DNA from: Candidatus Ornithoclostridium excrementipullorum
Lineage (GTDB): Bacteria > Bacillota > Clostridia > Christensenellales > UBA3700
Length of the DNA stretch: 44,553 bases
Reading direction: 5' to 3'
Assembly: GCA_018716085.1 (NCBI GenBank)
Contig: DVKK01000043.1
Coordinates: 1-44,553, forward strand
Position numbers and translations under genes: made by a program. Below are positions 1-7,237 of the stretch, one piece after another (positions within the stretch are counted from its first letter, which is position 1; the number at the start of each line of letters is the position of its first letter). The notes beneath the pieces were generated by a model. It saw nothing but the letters and a program-made list of their open reading frames with translations, was not told where the DNA came from and did no database searches.

Positions 1-3000
1 TCATGCCCGTCCTGTCGAAGTCCTCGAACGCGGTATATTCCGTCCTGTATTCGCCGCTTACGGTTATGCGCTCGAGCGCGACCTGCTCGACTTCGAGGAT
101 CGAACTCCCCGTCGTCCCGTTGTAATTGGTCGCGTCGGCAGGAGTGAACGTCCACGTATATTCGTTATGCCCCGCGGTCAGAGTCTGATCCGCGTCCCAG
201 CTTATCGTACCCGCGGTATCGCCGTCGGACACGGTTATCGCCACGTCGTACAGGCTGTCGGAAGTATAAAGCGTTCCGTCGAACGAGGTCACCGCGTTCA
301 CGGTCGGATCGGCTTTGTTCACGGTGTAAGTTGCGGTCGTCTCTCCGATCAGTTCGTAATTGGAATTGCCCGCCTTGACAGAGATCTCATACGAGCCGGC
401 GTTGAATATCTGCGGGAAGTCGTACGGCGCTCCGTTGACGCTGACGAGCAAACCTCCGCAATCTTCCGCCGGCGTAAACATCGCTGCAAGCGCCTGTTCG
501 GACACCTTTTCGCCGTTATATGCCGACTGCGCGTCCTCGGCGGATACTTCTATCTGTCCGGGCACCACGGTAACGGTGACGGAATAGCTCACTACGCTTT
601 CATCGAGCTCCATTTCAATGCTGTCGCTTATCCTAGGATCATCGATTATCTCTCCGTTCGCCGTTTTAAGAGCAGAGTACATTGTAGCATGATAAACCGT
701 ACCTGCGTCTGCAAAAGCTATACCGGAAAGATCGTCGGCGCCGTCCTCGCCTATCTCATCGCCGTAAAACAACATGACGACTTCCGCTTCGTTCGAATTG
801 AATATCTCCGCTTCGAAAAAGTCCGAAGCCGTCCATTGATAACTGTCGCCGTATTGTACGTTTTTGTTTGTCGCGACCTGTACCAATCTGCCGCGAAGAA
901 CTTCTATGCTCCACGGATACTGCTTGTCTGCGGAATCGGAAGTATCGCTCCACTGCATATTCGCGGGATCGTCGAGCGCCGCGACTGCCGTGTAATTGCC
1001 TGCATACGTCTGAGTATTGCCGCTTACGGTGTAATCGGCTCCCGCCGCGACGACAAACGTCTGCTCTATGCCGTTGAATACGAAATTCTGCGTATCGGGC
1101 TGAGCGGGCGCGGTAACGACCTTCTTATCGATAACGTACTCTATCCTCAGCTCCTGAGCGGTATAGTTGGGCTGTCCGTCCGCAAGCGCCGCTATGACCA
1201 CATAGTCGTCGGCGTTGAGTATTGTCTTTCCGCCCTCTACGGTCGCCGTTATTCCGAGCGGCATACCGTTTATGCCGACGGGCGCAACGACCAGCGAAGA
1301 CGGATCGACCGTCTGTCCGTCGTATATCTTTCCGTTGTTTTCGGACGCAGTCATCACGACCGTCTTCGGGACTATACGTATCGTCCCTTCTGCCGTCGCG
1401 GTATCGGCAAACGCGTAATTGCCGTCGGGCAGGACCGCAGTCGCCGTGACGTCGGAGTCGGTCACATTGACCCTGTCGCCGTCGGAATAGGATATATCTA
1501 TACGATCTCCCTCCGCAAGACTTCCCGAAGTCATGTTGAACGTCGCGGTCTTTTCGCCGCCGTCATACGTCATGTCGGGCAGCACGATCGCGCCGTCTAT
1601 CGTCATCTTTGCCACTTCGAATACGCTTGCTTCTTCGTACGTAATATCATAATTGCCGTTGCCGGAAGATACCGTCGCCGACGTCAACGCGACCGTCACC
1701 TGCGTGCCCGCGGGGACCGAAGCGGAATAATCTCCGTCCGCAGTCGTTACCGACAGTTCGAATCCCGTGATACTGCCGTAGATCTGTTGGGGAGATACCG
1801 TGACCGACGTATTGTCCCTTACCGTGTCGGCGCCGTCGAGGTAGGTTATCCCCGCAAGGTCGACGCCCAGAGTTATCGGCAGTTTGGTTATTTCGACGAC
1901 GATATCGTTGTCTACGGCGAGGGTCTGCCGACCGTCGCCGATCGTTATCTGCCCGGGCTGATACACGACGCCGTTTTTGACGAAATATTTCGTCCCCTCG
2001 TAATCGATCGCGGCGAAACCCGCCGAAGTCACCGCGCTTTCCGAATACGTCAGCGTATGCGTTCCGACGTCCGCGGCGGCGCCCGCTTCCGTCCATGCTC
2101 CCGATATCCTCTCGCTGCCGATAGTCAGCTGCGGAGCCTGCGCCGTTATACCGTTATAAGTCCTCGTCGCGTAATATGCGCCGCCGTCCGCCGAAGCGAG
2201 GGTCTCCCCTCCGGAAATGCCGTAATTTGCGTTGGAAGAATACGTAAAACTTATATTCTGATGAGCGGACGCGTTTACTTCATTCAAAACTATCCATGCG
2301 GGCTGTCCGACTTCGGAAGCGCTGCGCGCGATCAGCGACGCTACGGTCACAGTCTCCGCAGCCGCGGATCCCTGCTGTATCGTGCGGACTATATTCGCCG
2401 CGTCGCCGGGGGCTCTCTTGTCGACCGCAAAAGCCACGGTGCCGTCGGACGCAAACCTCGCGTCCGTCAGTACGTCTTTGTCGTAATAGGTCGCGGCGCC
2501 TCTGTTCTGATCGTTACCGTCAAGCCACTCCCTTCCGTTGTTGTCGGAACTGTATATGCCCGACCATGAACCCGCGTTGCCGCTGTCTGCCTGTCCGAGG
2601 ATATATCCCACGTGGCTGCTGCCCGAAGTGCCGATCGTGGTCGCGTTGCCTCCGCTTCCCATCGACATATCGTATTTGAGTATAAGTCCGTCGATATTGA
2701 ACGGTCCGTCGTCGTTGTATCCCACGATACCTCCGACGAGCGCAAGATTGGAAGACGTACCTATCGCCGTGATCCTTGCGTCGGAGTCGCCGTCAAGGAC
2801 GATATCGGAAGCGTTTACCGTTCCGCTGGCGAACACGGTGCCTACGAAGCCGCCTACAAAAAGACTCCCTCCTGAGTATGCGGAGAATCCGTATGTGCCC
2901 GCCGCGGAGTTGTACACGGTAGTATCGGAGATCTGCGTGGCGCCGGACTCCGCCTTGCCGAACAGCGCTCCCAGTCTTGTGATCGCGGATCCCGTCGAAT

Positions 3001-3604
3001 ACGCGTATACGTCGGAAGTCGAACTTTTGTCCGCGTCGAGTCTGATATACACGTTGTCCACGACGGAACCTCCGGTCGCGTATCCGGCGATCACGCCCGC
3101 ATTGATACCGCTGCTGCCGGAAGCAGAACTGCCGAAACGGAAATTACGTACCACGACGGTCAGGTTTTTAACGGTCCCGCCCGCAAGTCCGATGAACAGA
3201 CCTCCCGCGTCGCTTGAAGAAGTATCGGTACTCTCGGCATCTATGTAGACGGTATGTCCGTTGCCGTCGAGCGTGCCGGAAAAAGCGTGAGAATAGTTGG
3301 TGACGTCAAGGCTCGTAACGGTAATATCCTGCGTGAGATAATAATTTCCGCTCGGAGCGTTGCGCGCCGCGGCGATATCCGAGATCTCCGTACCGCTCGG
3401 CTGATATCCTGCGGCGACCTGTCCGTCCTCGAGAGGTTCCGTCTCGCTAACGGTCGCCTTCGCCGCCTCGGACGCGTCGTCCAGCGACGGCACGGTCGGC
3501 GCCGTATACGGTACCGTAAGTAAGAATGCGGCGACTATGACCGCTATGATTACCGCGGCGACCAAAGCCGCGGCGAAAGTCTGCGTCAGCGTTTTCTTTC
3601 CCAT
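1..3604 (-). CDS. Large secreted surface protein, beta-helix plus MBG-like repeats (C-terminus outside window)
   Basis: This is an open frame of about 1,201 codons that runs off the left edge without a stop, so the C-terminus and any cell-wall anchor are missing. The ATG follows a GGAGAAAGG ribosome-binding site. Residues 9-33 form a hydrophobic signal or anchor segment after MGKK. Residues about 70-340 show a GLUG/pectate-lyase-like right-handed beta-helix pattern (LDGNGHTVYI, GGLFIGLAGGTVKNLTV). From about residue 560 onward there are beta-rich repeats of the bacterial MBG/Ig-like type, for example KIYDGQTVD, SAYNGEKVSE and VNKADPTVNAV. Such proteins are exported and usually act as adhesins or envelope structural proteins. 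No catalytic motif is visible, so the exact role is unknown. It has its own promoter (3670-3698) and is the last minus-strand gene at the left edge. Confidence 0.88.
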   Translation of the reverse strand, partial: MGKKTLTQTFAAALVAAVIIAVIVAAFLLTVPYTAPTVPSLDDASEAAKATVSETEPLEDGQVAAGYQPSGTEISDIAAARNAPSGNYYLTQDITVTSLDVTNYSHAFSGTLDGNGHTVYIDAESTDTSSSDAGGLFIGLAGGTVKNLTVVVRNFRFGSSASGSSGINAGVIAGYATGGSVVDNVYIRLDADKSSTSDVYAYSTGSAITRLGALFGKAESGATQISDTTVYNSAAGTYGFSAYSGGSLFVGGFVGTVFASGTVNASDIVLDGDSDARITAIGTSSNLALVGGIVGYNDDGPFNIDGLILKYDMSMGSGGNATTIGTSGSSHVGYILGQADSGNAGSWSGIYSSDNNGREWLDGNDQNRGAATYYDKDVLTDARFASDGTVAFAVDKRAPGDAANIVRTIQQGSAAAETVTVASLIARSASEVGQPAWIVLNEVNASAHQNISFTYSSNANYGISGGETLASADGGAYYATRTYNGITAQAPQLTIGSERISGAWTEAGAAADVGTHTLTYSESAVTSAGFAAIDYEGTKYFVKNGVVYQPGQITIGDGRQTLAVDNDIVVEITKLPITLGVDLAGITYLDGADTVRDNTSVTVSPQQIYGSITGFELSVTTADGDYSASVPAGTQVTVALTSATVSSGNGNYDITYEEASVFEVAKMTIDGAIVLPDMTYDGGEKTATFNMTSGSLAEGDRIDISYSDGDRVNVTDSDVTATAVLPDGNYAFADTATAEGTIRIVPKTVVMTASENNGKIYDGQTVDPSSLVVAPVGINGMPLGITATVEGGKTILNADDYVVIAALADGQPNYTAQELRIEYVIDKKVVTAPAQPDTQNFVFNGIEQTFVVAAGADYTVSGNTQTYAGNYTAVAALDDPANMQWSDTSDSADKQYPWSIEVLRGRLVQVATNKNVQYGDSYQWTASDFFEAEIFNSNEAEVVMLFYGDEIGEDGADDLSGIAFADAGTVYHATMYSALKTANGEIIDDPRISDSIEMELDESVVSYSVTVTVVPGQIEVSAEDAQSAYNGEKVSEQALAAMFTPAEDCGGLLVSVNGAPYDFPQIFNAGSYEISVKAGNSNYELIGETTATYTVNKADPTVNAVTSFDGTLYTSDSLYDVAITVSDGDTAGTISWDADQTLTAGHNEYTWTFTPADATNYNGTTGSSILEVEQVALERITVSGEYRTEYTAFEDFDRTGM

Positions 3605-3669
3605 ACCTTTCTCCTTTATTCATAGCTGCGGGCACCCGTTCGGGCGCGACCGCCGCTCAACACTCAATT

Positions 3670-3698
3670 ATATTATCACAGACCTTTTTACAAGGCAA
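3670..3698 (-). promoter_or_regulatory. Sigma-A type promoter of the large surface-protein gene
   Basis: On the minus strand TTGCCT (3698-3693) is separated by 17 bp from TAATAT (3675-3670), and a TATAAT overlaps just downstream. It lies about 65 bp upstream of the surface-protein ATG. The region between promoter and ATG carries a small CCCG/CGGG palindrome at 3635-3644. Confidence 0.5.
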
Positions 3699-3792
3699 CC
3701 GTTTTCGCACGCGATCGCGTTTTTCGATACAGAAAGCCGCTTTTTATCCGAAAATACGCCGTTTGAAACAAATATCCGACATCTTGCGCAGT

Positions 3793-3815
3793 GAATTGTC
3801 AAGTTAAGCGCAACA
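3793..3815. repeat. Probable terminal inverted repeat of the IS30 remnant
   Basis: GAATTGTCAAGTTAAGCGCA and the following bases overlap the transposase stop codon. On the minus strand they read TGTTGCGCTTAACTTGACA and on. This position and the TTGACAATTC end fit the right inverted repeat of IS30-type elements. No partner repeat is visible in the window. Confidence 0.45.
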
Positions 3816-3925
3816 CTTTTGCAATTCTTGTTCAAACAAGTCAGCCGGCGTTTTGTAGTTTAGCATTTTCTTTGGTCTATTATTTATTTTCGCTACGTTT
3901 TGCGCAAGCGTCTTCGCGCAGTTCA
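3804..3925 (-). pseudogene. IS30-family transposase, C-terminal remnant
   Basis: About 39 codons read in frame to a TAA at 3804 and encode the signature end of IS30-family transposases. The core is KINNRPKKMLNYKTPADLF, which matches the family pattern INNRPRKxLGxKTPxEVF. The rest of the transposase, including the DDE catalytic domain, is missing. The 5' break falls at the last codons of the neighbouring alpha-galactosidase gene. This is a dead 3' scar of an insertion sequence, not an active element. The match is from remembered family sequence and was not searched. Confidence 0.75.
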
Positions 3926-5554
3926 TTCGATTATGAACACTTTGCTCTCGTCGGGACCGAGCTTGCAGGACAGTCTGCTTCCCTCCCCCGTTTCGCCCGA
4001 GAACACCTCGCGGTATCTGCACGCGCCCTTTTTACCGAAAGCCACGTATTCGTCTTTTGCCAAAGCGCTTATATCGAGCGACGCTTTTGCGGAGAAAACC
4101 CCGTTGCGATTGAAGAAACATACCGCTGCCCTGCCGCCTTCGAGCGGACGGGCGAGAACGTCTACCGCAAGACCGCGCCTCAGCCTCTTCGCCTGTTTTC
4201 CGAGTCTGTCCTGATCTATGGCGATCAGGTCTTTGTCCGTGACAAGCGCCAGCACTTCGTCCGATATATTGCGGATGTCGTTGCCGAGTACGAGCGGCGC
4301 CGCCATCATGCACCAGAGCGCGAAGTGCGACTTGTTGCGCTCTCGGGACAGCCCTCCGTTGCCGACCTCGAGCATATCGGGATCGTTCCAATGTCCGGGG
4401 GACGCGTATTTATACAGTTTGACGTTGTGTTCGTAGATCAGTTTGATCCATCTCCACGAAGGATTGATATCGGGAGTGGTACGCCACAGATTGCCCGCGC
4501 TCGCGCCCCATTTATACGGCTGGTTGAATCCCCACTCGCATATAGAGAACGTGATCGGCTTCACCTCTTCTCCGCGTTCCGCGGCGACTTTTTCCGCCGC
4601 CGCTCTCACCGCTGCGCCCATCTTGCGGTATTGCAGCATTGCGCTGTCCGCGCGCGATCCGATAGGATTGAACATTTTGACGGTATTTACGCCTTTCTTC
4701 AGATCGACGACCGTCTGGAAACGTGCGGTCACGTTCCAGAACTTCTGCTTGGGGATATCGAGCATATAGTCGCGCTCTCCGTTGACCTGCACCATGAGCG
4801 CCTTTTCGTAAAGGCCTTTCTTGCGCACGCAGACGGTAAGCGCGTACTTCCCGTCCTCTTCGGCGTAGACGTTGTTATATTCCAACGCTCCGCGACAGGC
4901 GTCCATCCCGCTGACTTTGTACCCGCACGGCAGCTCCTTGTCGGGCATGAACTTGGCGAGTCCCGACACCTTGCCGTCGGTGCAAGGATAGAATTTGCCT
5001 TCCTTTTCGCCGAGTTTTGCGATCTCTATGCCGTAGACGATCGGCGCGTAACGGGATATCGGCTCGTTGTGACAGAAGTCGTATTTGAGGTATTCGAACC
5101 CCCACCTCGCAAACGTGAGCGCGTCTTTGTATTCGTTTCCCAGACTTGCGGGCAGATCCTCGCAGGTCAGAGTGCCGTTGGAAGAATAAATGCCCGCTTT
5201 CAGACCGAGCGCGTTTATCTTTTCGACCAACGCGGACATACCGTGGGCAAACCTCGTGAGGTCGTGACTTATCTCGCCGTTTTCGTCGCGCAGGGACGAA
5301 TGCCAGCAGTCGTCGATGTTGATGTTGCGGTAGCCTGCGTCCGCAAGCCCTTTCTCCTTCATCGCGACGGCGGTCTCGTAGATGAGATCTTCGTCAATGT
5401 TGTTTTTGAACGTGTTCCAACTCGACCAGCCCATGGGCGGAGTCTGAGCGGCTCCGTTGTCGTACTCGACGTCGGAATACAGATCGGTCACCCGCGACGG
5501 ACGCGTGAACAGTTTTTTGAGATAGCAGATCGGGCACATACCGTTTCTTTTCAT
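3923..5554 (-). CDS. GH27 alpha-galactosidase with an inserted carbohydrate-binding-like domain
   Basis: This enzyme is predicted to release terminal alpha-galactose from glycans. The GH27 barrel opens with TPPMGWSSWN (residues 38-47). The nucleophile is Asp159 in YLKYDFC, the acid/base is about Asp362 in WRTTPDI, and the conserved WNDPDML follows at about 389. Between the nucleophile strand and the second half of the barrel, residues about 195-310 form a beta-rich CBM35/CBM6-like insert. At 543 residues the protein is longer than typical GH27 enzymes because of this insert. There is no signal peptide, so it is probably cytoplasmic and acts on imported oligosaccharides. ATG at 5554 is preferred over an in-frame TTG at 5563, because GGAG lies 10 bp upstream of the ATG but only 1 bp from the TTG. 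The stop sits at the edge of the IS30 scar. Confidence 0.9.
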   Translation of the reverse strand: MKRNGMCPICYLKKLFTRPSRVTDLYSDVEYDNGAAQTPPMGWSSWNTFKNNIDEDLIYETAVAMKEKGLADAGYRNINIDDCWHSSLRDENGEISHDLTRFAHGMSALVEKINALGLKAGIYSSNGTLTCEDLPASLGNEYKDALTFARWGFEYLKYDFCHNEPISRYAPIVYGIEIAKLGEKEGKFYPCTDGKVSGLAKFMPDKELPCGYKVSGMDACRGALEYNNVYAEEDGKYALTVCVRKKGLYEKALMVQVNGERDYMLDIPKQKFWNVTARFQTVVDLKKGVNTVKMFNPIGSRADSAMLQYRKMGAAVRAAAEKVAAERGEEVKPITFSICEWGFNQPYKWGASAGNLWRTTPDINPSWRWIKLIYEHNVKLYKYASPGHWNDPDMLEVGNGGLSRERNKSHFALWCMMAAPLVLGNDIRNISDEVLALVTDKDLIAIDQDRLGKQAKRLRRGLAVDVLARPLEGGRAAVCFFNRNGVFSAKASLDISALAKDEYVAFGKKGACRYREVFSGETGEGSRLSCKLGPDESKVFIIE

Positions 5555-5590
5555 AAGTCGCAAACTCCGGCAAAGTATTTCTTTTTATAT

Positions 5591-5618
5591 TCTATAACAA
5601 TAATACTGCCGCGGTCAA
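5591..5618 (-). promoter_or_regulatory. Possible promoter of the alpha-galactosidase gene
   Basis: TTGACC (5618-5613) lies 16 bp from TATAGA (5596-5591) on the minus strand, about 37 bp before the ATG. The -35 is good and the -10 is moderate. Confidence 0.4.
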
Positions 5619-5657
5619 GCCCCTTTTTTCGCGTTCGGACGCATTTCGCAAACGCCG

Positions 5658-6335
5658 TCAGATCACCGCTATCTCGTATATGGCGTCGGCAAGCGCTTCG
5701 CACAGCTCGGAGCGAAACTTCTTGCTCTGCAACAGAGCTTTGTCCTCAGCGTTGCTCAAAAAGCCGCACTCCACTATCGCCGACGGCAGCGAAGAACATT
5801 TCGTGATGAAAAAGTCGCCCGCCTGCGGCGCGAGATCCGTCCTGCCGCAGTACCTTGCGTTTATCCGAGCGTTCAGTATCGCCTGCAACGCCGCCGCGAG
5901 CGAACCTCCCTTTCCCGTATCGTCGTAAAACACCTGTACGCCTCTGCGCGACTTCTGCGCGGGGAAGCTGTTCAGATGCAGACTTATCACGCACGCCGCG
6001 TTGCTCGCCGCGATTATCTCCGCTCTCTTTTCCATATCGGCGCGCTTGCCGTCCGCCAAAGCGTTGTCGTCCTCTCTGGTCAGAACGACGGCGACACCTC
6101 TCCTTTCGAGTTTGTCCGCAAGTTCGAGAGCGAGTTCGAGATTGATCTCGCTCTCCTTTGTCCCGTCGGATGCGGTCACCCCTCCGTCCCACCCGCCGTG
6201 CCCCGCGTCGACGACCACGGATACTCCCGTGCTTTCCGCGGGCATGAATACCGCCGCCGCTCCCGCCGCGACGGCTCCGAAAACCAACAGCATGACAAGA
6301 GCCGCCGCCATGGTTTTTTTGCCTATAAAAAACAT
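5658..6335 (-). CDS. N-acetylmuramoyl-L-alanine amidase (Amidase_3, CwlD-like)
   Basis: This 225-residue zinc amidase is predicted to cut the bond between MurNAc and the stem peptide of peptidoglycan. An N-terminal hydrophobic segment (residues about 10-28) makes it membrane-anchored or secreted. The Amidase_3 core starts at VVDAGHGGWDGG (first zinc His). It continues with the Glu in ESEINLELA and the second His in VISLHLNS, and ends with the catalytic Glu in AIVECGFLSN. The start MFFIGKK follows GGAGGAAAAG directly. A longer reading from 6425 would run through the DnaA-box palindrome and lacks a ribosome-binding site, so it was not used. Family members include the spore-cortex enzyme CwlD and vegetative autolysins. 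The sequence alone does not decide between these. Confidence 0.92.
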   Translation of the reverse strand: MFFIGKKTMAAALVMLLVFGAVAAGAAAVFMPAESTGVSVVVDAGHGGWDGGVTASDGTKESEINLELALELADKLERRGVAVVLTREDDNALADGKRADMEKRAEIIAASNAACVISLHLNSFPAQKSRRGVQVFYDDTGKGGSLAAALQAILNARINARYCGRTDLAPQAGDFFITKCSSLPSAIVECGFLSNAEDKALLQSKKFRSELCEALADAIYEIAVI

Positions 6336-6656
6336 CTTTTCCTCCGCAAAACGAATTTTGTCGTCAAATCGCGTTTTTTGCACTTTTGTATGCCGAAAGG
6401 CGCACTTATCCACAGAGTTTTCCACAAAAACATTCGTTTGTGTGGAAAACTCCGCGCATTTTATGCATCCGCGATATTATGTATATGTGTCGCTAAATCG
6501 CCATATTCGATACTTTTATTCATTCTTCCGTGCATAAGCAAAAACGCGCCCGAATATCCGTCCCGTACCGATTTTTTCCCGTTTCGTCCCGATCCCGCCT
6601 GTCACGTAAACGAACGCCTGCGGCATAGTATGCAAGAGAGTTTTCGGGAGGTAAAT
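6336..6656. other. Non-coding divergent region between amidase and ferritin-like genes
   Basis: These 321 bases hold no convincing gene. They carry a cluster of DnaA-box-like sequences at 6406-6452 and AT-rich tracts around 6470-6530. No canonical -35/-10 pair with good spacing was found for either flanking gene. Confidence 0.6.
6406..6452. promoter_or_regulatory. DnaA-box-like cluster with a 12-bp palindrome
   Basis: TTATCCACA at 6406-6414 is a perfect match to the DnaA-box consensus TTATNCACA. It is followed by TTTTCCACA at 6418-6426 and its reverse complement at 6441-6449. The latter two lie in perfect 12-bp arms (GAGTTTTCCACA, 6415-6426 and 6441-6452) around a 14-bp loop. There is no T-run, so it does not look like a terminator. 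Confidence 0.5.
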
Positions 6657-7157
6657 ATGAACGAACACGCCGCCGGCGCAAAAACGCCTTATCCTTTTTT
6701 TGCCGTCGCCCGCCGAGATATGCACGACGCGAGACTGCTTCAGGACGCTTACGGAGGAAGAGAGAGCGAAACGACCGCGATATTGCAGTACGCCTATCAG
6801 AGTTATGTGCTGGAACGCTCGGATCCCGAGCTGTCGGGACTGCTCAAACGTATAGCGATCGCCGAAATGAAACATCACGAACTGCTCGGAGAGGCGATCT
6901 GGCTGAACGGGAAATCCCCGCTCATCGCCTCGAATACCTGCTTCTGGTCGGGCAGCGCGGTGGATTATTCGGAAGATCCCGTAAATATGCTCGAAAAAGA
7001 CATCGCCGACGAAAAACAGGCGATCAAAAACTACGAAAGGATAGCGGCAATGCTGCACAACCCGTCTTGTTCGGCGCTCGTACTGCGTATAGTCGAAGAC
7101 GAAAAAGTGCACGTAAAACTGCTGACCGAAGCGCTGGAAAAACTTACGGCGCGCTGA
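6657..7157 (+). CDS. Ferritin-like diiron protein (rubrerythrin-type domain)
   Basis: This 166-residue four-helix protein has the diiron ligand pattern of the ferritin-like superfamily. The motifs are a Glu in ESETTAILQYAY, ExxH in EMKHHELLGE, a Glu in DEKQAIKNYE and ExxH in EDEKVHVKLL. Such proteins store iron or remove peroxide in anaerobes. There is no C-terminal rubredoxin domain, so it is not a full rubrerythrin. The ATG is placed 6 bp after a clean GGGAGG site, and a longer upstream frame is not supported. The gene stands alone on the plus strand and converges on the phosphohexomutase gene, with a hairpin between them. Substrate and partner are not evident. Confidence 0.85.
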   Translation: MNEHAAGAKTPYPFFAVARRDMHDARLLQDAYGGRESETTAILQYAYQSYVLERSDPELSGLLKRIAIAEMKHHELLGEAIWLNGKSPLIASNTCFWSGSAVDYSEDPVNMLEKDIADEKQAIKNYERIAAMLHNPSCSALVLRIVEDEKVHVKLLTEALEKLTAR

Positions 7158-7169
7158 CCCCCGAAAGAG

Positions 7170-7199
7170 AAAAACAGCCGACGCAAATGCGTCGGCTGT
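7170..7199 (-). terminator. Rho-independent terminator of the phosphohexomutase unit
   Basis: An 11-bp perfect stem, ACAGCCGACGC / GCGTCGGCTGT (7174-7199), has a 4-base loop and is followed on the minus strand by TTTTT. It lies between two convergent genes and may also slow plus-strand transcripts. Confidence 0.85.
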
Positions 7200-7237
7200 G
7201 CCTTGTCGTTTATGCGTTATGCTATTTTAACGCACAC

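Noticed and set aside
167-2569. An 800-codon open frame on the plus strand opposite the large surface-protein gene
   Set aside because: It is the reverse complement of a gene with few TTA, CTA and TCA codons. The product is Arg/Tyr/Ile-rich with no domain, signal or ribosome-binding site, while the minus strand reads a coherent secreted protein.
3791-5806. A 671-codon plus-strand frame opposite the alpha-galactosidase
   Set aside because: The minus strand carries all GH27 motifs in one frame. The antisense product has no recognisable feature.
6336-6425. Longer N-terminus for the amidase
   Set aside because: It would read through the DnaA-box palindrome and lacks a ribosome-binding site. MFFIGKK follows GGAGGAAAAG.
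6406-6452. Replication origin
   Set aside because: Only three boxes are present, without dnaA, dnaN or an AT-rich unwinding array, and no neighbouring origin genes.
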